Shown here: positions 1 through 7,407 of the stretch, one piece after another
Position numbering within the stretch: position 1 is the stretch's first letter
Layout of the letters: every line of letters begins with the position of its first letter
Source: Ktedonobacter sp. 13_1_20CM_4_53_11
GTDB taxonomy: Bacteria; Chloroflexota; Ktedonobacteria; Ktedonobacterales; Ktedonobacteraceae
Length of the DNA stretch: 16,883 bases
Direction: 5' to 3'
Assembly (NCBI GenBank): GCA_001919995.1
Contig: MNIY01000106.1
Span: 1-16,883 of the forward strand
Notes under the pieces: generated by a model
What the model was told of the DNA's origin: nothing
What the model saw: the letters and a program-made list of their open reading frames with translations, nothing else
The model's database searches: none
Program-made: the position numbers and the translations under genes

Positions 1-1115
1 ATTGTTATTGACGGCAGGATAGAGATCATGGAGCTTGGAACGCGCATCATTGGAGGGAAAGCGCCACGAGATGCTACAGTGCTGAGCATTGCGTTCGGCT
101 TCCAGGGTGGCAATGCGCTGGCGCAAGTCCTGCAAGCTTTCCACCCGACGCGACAAACAGCCACGGGCAAAAAGACTGATCTCGATCTCGGCCATATTCA
201 ACCAACTGCCATGTTTAGGGGTGTAATGGAACTCCACGCGCTGCAAGATGCGGCGGGCCTCGGCTGGCTCAAAGGCTTCATAGAGAGCCGCGGCCGTATG
301 GGTATTGAGGTTATCCTGCACGATACGAACATATTCCGCCTGCGGATAGACCTGGTCAACCAGCCAGCGGATGCAGTGGGCGTAGTCGATCTTGCTGCGA
401 TGCTCCGTCATCTCGACATGGCGCCAGCCCCTGGCGGGGTCGACGAAGAAAAACAGGTTGGCCGTGCCCAGCCGCTCATACTCGTCATCGACGTGCTCTG
501 CCTGCCCTGGTTCCATCGGCTCTGGGGGCCGCACGTCCGCCTCAGGGCCACCAGCTTTTCGTCAAAGCAGACTTTGGGGTAGCGAGGGTCGTCCTCCTCG
601 ACGTCTCGGTCCAGCACATCCTCCATGGCCGCGACGAACTCCGCTCCTACGGCTGGGATGCACCACTGCTCGTGTTGCCAAGGCTTGAGTTCGTTTTTTT
701 GAGCAACTGGCGGATGGTTTCTGGCGAGATCGACGAGGGCGTTGCCCAGTTCGACCGCTTTTCCAGCCAACAAGCGAACGGTCCAATGGTCGTGGCCAGT
801 TGGAACGGGACTGCACGCAATGGCGATGAGATGGGCTGCCTGTCCACCCGTCAAGGCGAGGCTGAGGCGCTGGTGTCGCTTGTCGTGGAGCACGGCCTCC
901 AGCCCTCCTTCCAGGTACATCTCTCGCACACGGATGGAGGTGTTGCGGCTGATGTCGAAGGCGTCGCAAATCTGCTGGTCGCTCCAGCCTTCGGCGGCTT
1001 TGAGCAAGACCCGGGCGCGCGTAAAGGTGCGGGCATTGGCTTTGCCCGCATGAATGAACGTCTGGAGCGAGGCTCGCTCGCTTTCGGTCAGGGTGATTGG
1101 AATGGGATGCTTCAT
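1..1115 (-). pseudogene. IS630-family DDE transposase, frameshifted, 3' end at window edge
   Basis: This encodes a cut-and-paste transposase. The N-terminal half has a helix-turn-helix region (around ICDAFDISRNTSIRVREMY) and the family block KNELKPWQHEQWC. The catalytic DDE residues are visible as CFDEK (first Asp), IVQDNLNTH (second Asp) and SWLNMAEIE (Glu). They do not lie in one frame. The frame open from 1115 loses homology near 541, where inserting one base (the reading would become VALRADVRPPEPM) restores the family sequence down to base 1. A second lesion pair lies at about 694-731: the expected segment ISPETIRQLLKK is in another frame, and a 7-A run rejoins the original frame. The C-terminal sequence KLHDLYPAV is typical of the family end, so the stop must lie only a few codons outside the window. 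Several lesions make it almost certainly inactive. Confidence 0.85.
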
Positions 1116-1179
1116 GATGGTTCACCTGCTTTTTCATCATCATCTCACTCCTGTCAATATCAAAATGGACTGACCACTA
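1..1179 (-). mobile_element. IS630-family insertion sequence, left end outside window
   Basis: The element consists of the decayed transposase gene plus about 60 bases of noncoding end. IS630 elements insert at TA dinucleotides. On the minus strand the sequence after the phosphoesterase gene reads TAGTGGTCAGTCCATTTTGA, so a plausible element end starts just after the TA at 1178-1179. The other end and its inverted repeat lie left of the window, so the boundary is inferred and not proven. Confidence 0.6.
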
Positions 1180-1674
1180 GCTCGTTTCGCCGAGGCGTTT
1201 TCCAGAGAGGAGGGATTTGTCTTCTCGGGTGACATCCGCGGTGGAGGCGTAGCGATCCCCCTTCTTGATCAGCAACCAGGCGTTTTTCCCCAGACGGGGC
1301 TGTCGGATCAGCGCAAACTCTCCGCGCAATTTTTCACCGAAGAGCAGAAAACGCAGCTCTCCCCGGTTCAGCTGCTCTCGGACCTGCTCCTGCATGGCGT
1401 CTTTGGTTTCCCCCGCAAGAGGCTGGTAGCTTCCCCGGTCCCAGACAATGACTTCCCCTGCACCATAGGAGCCCTCTGCGATCACCCCCTCGAAGGTGCC
1501 ATACTCCAAGGGATGATCTTCCACCATCAGCGCCAGCCGTTTCTCTCGCGGGTTCAGCGACGGGCCCTTAGGCACTGCCCAACTCTTCAAGACACCATCA
1601 AGTTCCAGCCGGAAATCGTAATGCAGGCGGGAAGCCTGGTGCTTCTGCACGACGAAGACAAGCGCGTTTTCCAT
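1177..1674 (-). CDS. ligD: LigD-type 3'-phosphoesterase (PE domain), stand-alone
   Basis: This 165-residue protein is a single LigD phosphoesterase domain, which trims 3'-phosphates and 3'-ribonucleotides from DNA ends before joining. The active-site set is complete: H12, H18, D20 and R22 in KHQASRLHYDFRLE, then H54 and Y58 in EDHPLEYG. From memory, these sit at a constant offset of 30 from the Pseudomonas LigD residues H42, H48, D50, R52, H84 and Y88. The start at 1674 follows AAAGGAG with about nine bases spacing. It lies about 100 bases downstream of the polymerase gene on the same strand, so the two are probably co-transcribed. The stop TAG coincides with the inferred IS630 insertion point, so the last residues (KRLGETS) may have been cut short. 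The conserved LSGK block before them is present, and the protein is probably functional. Confidence 0.9.
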   Translation of the reverse strand: MENALVFVVQKHQASRLHYDFRLELDGVLKSWAVPKGPSLNPREKRLALMVEDHPLEYGTFEGVIAEGSYGAGEVIVWDRGSYQPLAGETKDAMQEQVREQLNRGELRFLLFGEKLRGEFALIRQPRLGKNAWLLIKKGDRYASTADVTREDKSLLSGKRLGETS

Positions 1675-1781
1675 TGCTTCATCTCCTTTCGGCTTCTTGC
1701 ATATCTCAAACCTGCCGCATCTTTTGAAAGACGATCGGGTTCATCAGATGCACGCTTCCAGCCCTGTAGCTAGCTGAACAG

Positions 1782-2678
1782 TTAGGCAATCTGCTGCTCC
1801 CCCTGCAGGACCGGGGTGAACAGATCGCCCAGTCGCTCGACCCGCTCAAGCACCGCTTGCGGCGAGAGGTCAGCCGGGTGAATCGTGCCAGCATCCAGTT
1901 CCTCCCAGGTGAGTGGTGTGGAGACCGTCGGGTGAGCCAGGTGAGCGCGCAGTGTATAGGGTGCCGCCGTGTTCCTTCCGAGGCTGTTCTGCGCGTAATC
2001 CACCGTCACGCGGCCTCCCTGGTGTGTCGCACCACGGGCAAGGGCGATGAGGTCAGGGTAATTCAACGCGAGCTGCTGCCCGATGGCTTTGACCCAGCCG
2101 CGGACGTGCTCGAAGGTGTGGCCGGACGCGAGCGGCACAAAGATGTGCAGACCGCCTCCCCCGCTGGTCTTGGGATACCCCCTCATGCCTGCCTGTGCGA
2201 GCGCGTCGTGGAGCCGTAGCCCTGCCTCTCGCACGGCATCAAAAGACGCTGTTTCGCCGGGATCCAGGTCAAAGATGGCCAAGTCGGGCTGGGTGAGATC
2301 CGGCAGATGAGACCCCCACAGGTGAAATTCGATGGCCCCCTGGTTGGCGAGCCACAGCAGGCCGCCCACCGTGTCGATCAGTGGCAAGGGAACCGCGTGG
2401 CTGACTGTTTTGGGCTGGTAGTCGACGCGGCGGAGCCAATCGGGTGCTTCTTCAGGGCAGTCGCGCAGGTAGTAGGAGGCTCCCTCGACTCCTTGTGGGT
2501 ACACGCGCAGCGTCACTGGACGATCTTTGAGATAGGGAAGCGCGACCGGCGCGATCTGCCGGTAGAAGTGGAGCACGTCTCCCTTGGTGAACCCTACCTG
2601 CGGCCAGTAGACCTTCTCCAGGTGCGTGACCTGGACGCTCTGGTTTCCGAGTTGCCACGTTTCCGATGAGGCGTTCAT
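1782..2678 (-). CDS. ligD: LigD-type primase/polymerase (POL domain), stand-alone
   Basis: This 298-residue protein is an archaeo-eukaryotic primase-fold polymerase of the LigD POL type. Such enzymes fill or extend DNA ends during end joining, preferring ribonucleotides. It begins with the family block VTHLEKVYWPQVGFTKGD. The metal and nucleotide residues are D137 and D139 (FDLDPGE), H178 (SGGGGLHIFVPL) and D227 (TVDYAQN). From memory, this spacing (+2, +41, +90) equals that of Pseudomonas LigD D669, D671, H710 and D759. The frame is open to 2846, but I place the start at ATG 2678: GGGAGAAGGA lies seven bases upstream and homology begins soon after. It has no ligase or phosphoesterase domain fused. 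It lies between the HIT gene upstream and the phosphoesterase gene downstream on the same strand. Confidence 0.92.
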   Translation of the reverse strand: MNASSETWQLGNQSVQVTHLEKVYWPQVGFTKGDVLHFYRQIAPVALPYLKDRPVTLRVYPQGVEGASYYLRDCPEEAPDWLRRVDYQPKTVSHAVPLPLIDTVGGLLWLANQGAIEFHLWGSHLPDLTQPDLAIFDLDPGETASFDAVREAGLRLHDALAQAGMRGYPKTSGGGGLHIFVPLASGHTFEHVRGWVKAIGQQLALNYPDLIALARGATHQGGRVTVDYAQNSLGRNTAAPYTLRAHLAHPTVSTPLTWEELDAGTIHPADLSPQAVLERVERLGDLFTPVLQGEQQIA

Positions 2679-2685
2679 TCGGGCA

Positions 2686-2695
2686 TCCTTCTCCC
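2686..2695 (-). promoter_or_regulatory. Ribosome binding site deciding the POL start
   Basis: On the minus strand GGGAGAAGGA is followed by seven bases and ATG at 2678. The longer upstream in-frame start at 2846 has no comparable site. Confidence 0.6.
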
Positions 2696-2780
2696 TGTTG
2701 TTCGTGCTAGGAAGGACTTGACTGTTCTTCCTTGGGAGGTCAAAGCGCTCGCTCACAGGCTTGCACATTCCGCCCATCCT

Positions 2781-2786
2781 ATTGTA
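2781..2786 (-). promoter_or_regulatory. Possible -10 box for the POL-PE pair
   Basis: The minus strand reads GGTACAATAGG, a good TACAAT -10 match about 95 bases before the POL start. No clear -35 box lies at the usual distance, so this is weak. The 205-base gap between HIT and POL leaves room for a separate promoter. Confidence 0.25.
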
Positions 2787-2883
2787 CCATTGACGCTGTC
2801 GACCCTTGCTGCTGTGGCACCATGAGAAATGGAAAACCCGAGCCATCCTCTTTGGCTGCCGAATCGCCCGTGGCCTAGTTGAG

Positions 2884-3348
2884 CTAGGGGCGAGCCTGAA
2901 GCCTGGTGAGGACCTCGCGAAGGGTTTCCTGTACCCGGCCTGTGGGCAATGTCATCAGAGTAGCGTTGCTGGGCCAGAAGAAGCCCTTGAGGCCATCCTT
3001 GCGATGGCGAGGCACGAGGTGGATATGGACGTGGGGGACACTTTGACTGATGTGATTGTTGATGGCGACGAATGTTCCATCGGCCTCTAACCCTTTTTCA
3101 ATGGCCCGTTCCAGCAGTTGGGCGTTCTGGAACAAGGGTCCGACCAGGGGAGCGGGAAGGTCGGCCAGCGTCTCGAAATGCTCCTTTGGCACGAGCAGGC
3201 AGTGGCCAGGGAAAAGCGGTCTGCGATCCAAAAAGGCCAGGGAGAGGCTGTCCTCAAAGACCAGAGAGGTCTCTTCCTCTCCACGAATGATGCGACAGAA
3301 CGCGCAGGATGCGCTCTCGTGTAGTCGGTTTCCCGGAGTATCTGGCAT
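2884..3348 (-). CDS. HIT-family nucleotide hydrolase or transferase
   Basis: This 154-residue protein carries the histidine triad H106-V-H108-I-H110-L-V in the block SVPHVHIHLVPRHR; H108 should be the catalytic nucleophile. An N-terminal CAFC pair (C15, C18) and the segment NNHISQSVPH are typical of small bacterial HIT proteins. The family hydrolyses nucleotide phosphoramidates, dinucleoside polyphosphates or, in aprataxin, the 5'-AMP left on DNA by failed ligation. The ATG at 3348 follows AGGGGGA. It is divergent from the ATP-dependent ligase, with 241 bases between them, and upstream of POL on the same strand. The family call is firm. A DNA deadenylase role is only suggested by position. 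Confidence 0.9.
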   Translation of the reverse strand: MPDTPGNRLHESASCAFCRIIRGEEETSLVFEDSLSLAFLDRRPLFPGHCLLVPKEHFETLADLPAPLVGPLFQNAQLLERAIEKGLEADGTFVAINNHISQSVPHVHIHLVPRHRKDGLKGFFWPSNATLMTLPTGRVQETLREVLTRLQARP

Positions 3349-3445
3349 GTGTCCCCCTTTTCTTTCGTGAAGAACGTTTATGCGTTCGCTGCAAAAGGTC
3401 GCGCCGGCTCTCTCCGTGATGATGCTCTCACAGCCTTTCGCACGC

Positions 3446-3451
3446 TATAAT
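3446..3451 (+). promoter_or_regulatory. Possible -10 box in the HIT/ligase divergent region
   Basis: A perfect TATAAT lies in the 241-base divergent region, about 140 bases before the ligase start. The -35 region (3423-3428, TGCTCT) is poor. The AT-rich core TATAATATTA could also serve the minus strand. The rest of the region shows no gene or clear operator. Confidence 0.35.
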
Positions 3452-3576
3452 ATTACGACAGGTCTGATGGCATCAGGTGCCGATGGGAACCGCCGAAGCC
3501 AATCTGAGGCTTCCTGAAGGAAAGCAGAGGCACATTGGCCGAGCGAACGAAGTTCTTGCTCAACTCGATCAGGAAG

Positions 3577-3584
3577 AAGGAGGA
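3577..3584 (+). promoter_or_regulatory. Ribosome binding site selecting a GTG start
   Basis: AAGGAGGA is followed five bases later by GTG at 3590. No ATG in this frame is better placed, so the ligase starts with GTG. Confidence 0.75.
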
Positions 3585-3589
3585 CACCC

Positions 3590-5341
3590 GTGGAATTTGC
3601 TCGCCTTGCGCACACCCTTGAGGAACTGGAGCAGACCAGCTCCCGCTTGACGTTGATCGAGCTGCTCACAGAGCTGTTTCGCTCGATTGAACAGCCAGAG
3701 GAGATCGAACAGGTCTGCTACCTGGTGCAGGGCAGGGTCGCGCCCTTCTTTGAGGCGCTGGAGATGGGGATGGCGGAGAAAAGCGTCACGAGGTCCATCG
3801 CCATGGCTTCTCACAGCACACCAGAGCACATTGCAGCGCTGTACACGAGACTGGGTGATTTGGGACTAGTCGCCGGGCAGGTGAAGAGCGAGGAAGGGAG
3901 TATCCCCTCTGTCCTCAGTGTCGACGACGTGTTTCTTGGCTTGAAAGCCATCGCGCAGACGGCGGGCAAGGGAGCGATCGAACAAAAGAGTGCGAGGCTC
4001 ACCGACTTGCTCACACAGGTAGACGGCGTGTCTGCCAAATATGTGGTGCGTAATCTGCTGGGCAACCTGCGGCTGGGCATCGGCGATGCAACGGTGCTCG
4101 ATGCGTTGGCGAAGGCCAGATGGAACGATGTGAAGAAGCGCAAGCTGCTCGAGGGAGCCTACAATAAAACCTCGGACCTGGGGCTCATTGGCAGGACCAT
4201 CTTCGAGCATCCCGACGAGGAAGAGGCGCAGCGCGCGGTGGCAGCGCTGGATATCCAGGTTGGCAAGCCGATCCACTCGCAACTCGCTGAGCGGCTCCCC
4301 GAAGCCTCGGCCATCCTCGCGAAAATGGGGGCAGTGGTGGCGCAGTACAAATACGATGGCTTGCGTGCGCAGATCCACAAGGATGGAAAGCTTGTGACCA
4401 TCTTCTCACGCAACTTGGAAGTTCACTCGCACATGTTCCCCGAACTCATCGCGGGAACCCTTAAGCAGGTCCGGGCAGAGCGCGCTATCCTGGAAGCCGA
4501 GGCCCTGGCCTACAACGCCACCTCCGAGGAATTCCTGCCCTTGCAGGAAACGACCCGCCGGAGGCGCAAGCACGGGATCGAGGCCATGGCCGAGCAACTT
4601 CCGCTGAAGGCCTTCGTCTTTGACATCCTCTATAAAGACGGAGTCTCGCTGCTGGATACTCCGCTGACGGAACGCCTGAAGGTGCTCGAAGAAACCCTGC
4701 ATCCGGCTGACGACACCCCCATGCTCACCGCGAGCCACATGGTGAGCGATGCCCATGCGCTCACGCTCCTCTTTGACGAGGCCATAAGCCTCGGATTGGA
4801 GGGCTTGGTGGTGAAAAAGCTGGAGAGTCGCTACGAGGCCGGCGCGAGAAATTTCACCTGGGTGAAGCTCAAGCGGCACTCGGCAGGTGCCCTCAACGAT
4901 ACCATCGACTGCGTCCTGCTCGGCTATCTCTATGGCCGGGGCAAGCGCGCGGCGCTCGGAGCGGGTTCCCTGCTGGTGGGGTTGTATGATCCCGACCGGG
5001 ACGTATTCGTCACGGTGACCAAAATCGGCACCGGGCTCAGCGACGAACAATGGCGCAGTATCCGAGAGCGCACCAAAGGGCTGGAAGTCGATCACCGGCC
5101 CGCTCGCGTCTCCTCGCTGATCGAGCCGAGCGTGTGGGTCGAGCCGCAACTCGTCCTCGAAGTGCTGGCCGATGAGATCACGCGCTCACCGATGCACACG
5201 GCGGGGAAAGTCGGGGGTGAGCCGGGTTATGCTCTGCGCTTTCCACGGCTGGTCTCCTTCCGGGAACGAGACAAAAAGCCGGAGGATGCCACCACGGTCC
5301 AGGAGCTGATCGAACTGTACGACAGTCAAGGGAAGCGATAA
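3590..5341 (+). CDS. lig: ATP-dependent DNA ligase, archaeal/eukaryotic LigI-like
   Basis: This 583-residue enzyme seals nicks by forming an enzyme-AMP intermediate. The first 200 residues form the helical N-terminal DNA-binding domain (for example LLGNLRLGIGDATVLDALA). The nucleotidyltransferase motifs follow in order: motif I KYDGLR with the adenylated lysine K254 and R259, motif III FSRN (R274), motif IIIa FVFDILY (342-348), motif IV LEGLVVKK (K409, K410) and motif V WVKLK (K426, K428). The C-terminal OB-fold ends near VELIELYDS-type sequence. The length fits archaeal-type ligases, and the protein has neither POL nor PE domain. It starts at GTG after a strong AAGGAGGA. It is divergent from the HIT, POL and PE genes, and the dehydrogenase gene follows 60 bases downstream. 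It most likely supplies the sealing step for the neighbouring end-processing enzymes. Confidence 0.95.
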   Translation: MEFARLAHTLEELEQTSSRLTLIELLTELFRSIEQPEEIEQVCYLVQGRVAPFFEALEMGMAEKSVTRSIAMASHSTPEHIAALYTRLGDLGLVAGQVKSEEGSIPSVLSVDDVFLGLKAIAQTAGKGAIEQKSARLTDLLTQVDGVSAKYVVRNLLGNLRLGIGDATVLDALAKARWNDVKKRKLLEGAYNKTSDLGLIGRTIFEHPDEEEAQRAVAALDIQVGKPIHSQLAERLPEASAILAKMGAVVAQYKYDGLRAQIHKDGKLVTIFSRNLEVHSHMFPELIAGTLKQVRAERAILEAEALAYNATSEEFLPLQETTRRRRKHGIEAMAEQLPLKAFVFDILYKDGVSLLDTPLTERLKVLEETLHPADDTPMLTASHMVSDAHALTLLFDEAISLGLEGLVVKKLESRYEAGARNFTWVKLKRHSAGALNDTIDCVLLGYLYGRGKRAALGAGSLLVGLYDPDRDVFVTVTKIGTGLSDEQWRSIRERTKGLEVDHRPARVSSLIEPSVWVEPQLVLEVLADEITRSPMHTAGKVGGEPGYALRFPRLVSFRERDKKPEDATTVQELIELYDSQGKR

Positions 5342-5401
5342 GGAGCTGTTGCTTTCGGTTTGCCTCCTCCTGAGAAGTGATTCCGAGACAGAGAGAACCA
5401 G

Positions 5402-6238
5402 ATGAGACCACTGACAGAACAAGTCATCTTGATTACCGGGGCGACTGATGGGCTTGGAAAAGCAGTTGCCCTCCAGCTTGCGTACGCAGGAGCCACACTC
5501 TTGCTGCATGGGCGCGATGAGGCCAGGGGGCAGCACACTCTGGAGGAGATCCGGGGACAGACAGGCAACACTCGCCTGTCCTGGTATCGCGCGGACTTTG
5601 CGGCATTGGCGCACGTGCGAGCGCTGAGCGAACGGCTGGTTCGTGAGCAGGAACGCATCGACGTACTGGTCAACAATGCCGGCATCGGCACCACCCTGCC
5701 GGGAGGGGGCGCACGCCAGGAGAGCGAGGATGGCTACGAGCTGCGCTTTGCCGTCAATTACCTGGCGCCGTTTCTGTTGACACGGCTGCTCTTGCCCACG
5801 CTGCGCCAGTCGGCTCCTGCCCGCATTGTCAACGTGAGTTCGGCTGGACAGGCTCCCATCAACTTTCGAGACGTCATGCTGGAGCGTCGCTACGATGGCG
5901 TCCAGGCGTATTGCCAGAGCAAACTGGCGCTCGTGATGTTCACGTTTGATCTGGCCGAGGAACTCGCGGGGACCGGTGTCACGGCCAATTGCCTGCATCC
6001 GGCGACGTATATGCCGACGAAAATGGTGCTGGCCGCCAGGGGGAGCAGCGTCAGCACCATCGAGGAGGGAGTGCAGGCCACCGTGCATCTGATCACGGCG
6101 CCTGAGTTGGACCAGATCAGCGGACGCTACTTCAATGGCCTGCGCGAGGCGCGAGCCGAGAGCCAGGCCTATGATCGGCGGGCTCGCCGCCAACTCCGGC
6201 AGCTTTCCGAGCAATTGACCGGCCCCACCGGTCCTTAA
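5402..6238 (+). CDS. Short-chain dehydrogenase/reductase
   Basis: This 278-residue SDR has the nucleotide-binding TGATDGLG (12-19) at the N-terminus, the NNAG block (91-94) and a complete catalytic set: Ser in NVSSAG (146 or 147), Y170 and K174 in YCQSK. After the first beta-strands the basic H-G-R-D segment (LLLHGRDEARG) suggests NADP(H) preference. The layout resembles retinol dehydrogenase or protochlorophyllide-reductase-like SDRs, but the substrate cannot be read from sequence. The start at 5402 is preceded only by a weak purine-rich site. It follows the ligase by 60 bases and precedes the metallo-beta-lactamase gene by 18, so the pair is probably an operon. Confidence 0.92.
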   Translation: MRPLTEQVILITGATDGLGKAVALQLAYAGATLLLHGRDEARGQHTLEEIRGQTGNTRLSWYRADFAALAHVRALSERLVREQERIDVLVNNAGIGTTLPGGGARQESEDGYELRFAVNYLAPFLLTRLLLPTLRQSAPARIVNVSSAGQAPINFRDVMLERRYDGVQAYCQSKLALVMFTFDLAEELAGTGVTANCLHPATYMPTKMVLAARGSSVSTIEEGVQATVHLITAPELDQISGRYFNGLREARAESQAYDRRARRQLRQLSEQLTGPTGP

Positions 6239-6256
6239 AAGAGGAGGCGACAGACG

Positions 6257-7108
6257 ATGACAGCAAGGCTTGACTGGTACGGTTGCGCCACCTTCCGGCT
6301 CACGGTCGGATCGCTGGTGATATTCCTGGATGCGTATATCGATCGCGTCCCTTCGGCTGCCGGCCCCGGCTTGCGAGCGGATGACATTGAGCGGGCCGAC
6401 TGGATCGTGGTCGGCCACTCCCACTTTGACCACCTGTGGGGAGCCGAGCGCATCGCCAAGCGGACCGGGGCGACGATCATCGGCTCGCACGAGACGGTGC
6501 GGATCATGGAACAGGAAGGGGTGAAGCTTTCACAGCTGCTCCCGGTCGGCGGTGGGGAGCGCATTCGTCTCTCCCCGGAGGTCACCGTCGCGGTCTATCC
6601 GAGTCTGCATTCCTGTGTGTGGACGCCGAAAGGGGGAATGCACCAGCCCGATGAGGTCTGCCTGGGCGACCTGGGAGTGACCTATCAGGAGCGCATGGCC
6701 CGCCTGCAAGAGGTGATGCAGGGGCTGGCGAGTCTGGAGCCGGAGGTTATGGAGCACTTTCAGGCGAGTGCGCAGGGGGTACGCGGCGATGGTGGCAGCT
6801 TCGTGTACCTGTTCGAGACGGCGGAAGGCTCACTGCTGTATCAGGATACCAGCGGGCATTGGAGCGGCATCCTGCACAATCTGCGTCCCGATGTGGCCAT
6901 CTTGGCGGCGGCCGGTCGCGGCACCATCGATGGTGAGCCCATTCAGGGCTCCCTCGCCCAGTTCGTGGCGCGGCAGGCCGATCTGCTGCGCCCACGGCGC
7001 GTGATTCTGGATCATCACGACGACTGGCTGCCTGGCTTTTCGGTGCCGACCCGCATCGCGCCTATTCGCGCCGGGGGATGCGTAGATTGCGGTGGGCAGT
7101 CTTGGTGA
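6257..7108 (+). CDS. Metallo-beta-lactamase-fold hydrolase, UlaG-like
   Basis: This 283-residue protein has the metal motif H54-S-H56-F-D58-H59 (GHSHFDHLWG). Further likely ligands are H118 (SLHSC), D197 (YQDTSG) and H253 or H254 (LDHHDDW). This arrangement suits UlaG-like lactonases and related hydrolases, so a sugar-lactone or phosphodiester substrate is possible but not shown. AGGAGG lies nine bases before the ATG. It follows the SDR gene by 18 bases. The last 15 or so residues (after PTRIAPIR, a run rich in Gly and Cys) do not look like the usual family end. A frameshift near 7065-7080 may have replaced the tail, but all metal residues are upstream of it. Confidence 0.88.
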   Translation: MTARLDWYGCATFRLTVGSLVIFLDAYIDRVPSAAGPGLRADDIERADWIVVGHSHFDHLWGAERIAKRTGATIIGSHETVRIMEQEGVKLSQLLPVGGGERIRLSPEVTVAVYPSLHSCVWTPKGGMHQPDEVCLGDLGVTYQERMARLQEVMQGLASLEPEVMEHFQASAQGVRGDGGSFVYLFETAEGSLLYQDTSGHWSGILHNLRPDVAILAAAGRGTIDGEPIQGSLAQFVARQADLLRPRRVILDHHDDWLPGFSVPTRIAPIRAGGCVDCGGQSW

Positions 7109-7407
7109 CGGAACAATTTGGCAAGAAGCCCCAATCATGCCGTCTTCGCAACTTATGTGAGCACCTGCCGGAGTTCTTCCGTCATGTGCTGGACCAGGTC
7201 TGGTCTGCCGTGAAATTGAGCCGGAGTCGTCTGAAAGAGTTCGAGCCGTCAGATGCCATCGCGCTTGGAGGCGACGAGGGTCTGATGCGCGTTAAGGGCG
7301 GGATTGAGGTCCGACTGTCCTGTCACTCCTTCTGTTTCCTTGAGAAAGAACGAGTCGCGGGAATGATGGTTTTACAGATGAGACGGATCTCCATATTCGA
7401 ACACCTT
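7109..7407. other. Gap without convincing gene
   Basis: No open frame here resembles a known protein and no ribosome site precedes one. It separates the convergent metallo-beta-lactamase gene and the membrane protein gene. No clear terminator hairpin with a T-run was found. Confidence 0.5.

Noticed and set aside
28..582. A 184-codon open frame on the plus strand
   Set aside because: It is exactly antisense to the catalytic D and E blocks of the IS630 transposase.
694..700. Programmed -1 frameshift at the 7-A run of the IS630 transposase
   Set aside because: The parts before 731 and after 694 are in the same frame, so slippage at the A-run alone would not give a full-length protein. Two compensating indels explain it better.
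4406..5149. A 247-codon open frame on the minus strand
   Set aside because: It is antisense to ligase motifs III to V, with no ribosome site or recognisable domain.
5186..6490. A 434-codon open frame on the minus strand
   Set aside because: It lies opposite the ligase end, the dehydrogenase and the metallo-hydrolase, all with clear catalytic motifs, and has low-complexity, non-family-like sequence. It is a GC-driven shadow.
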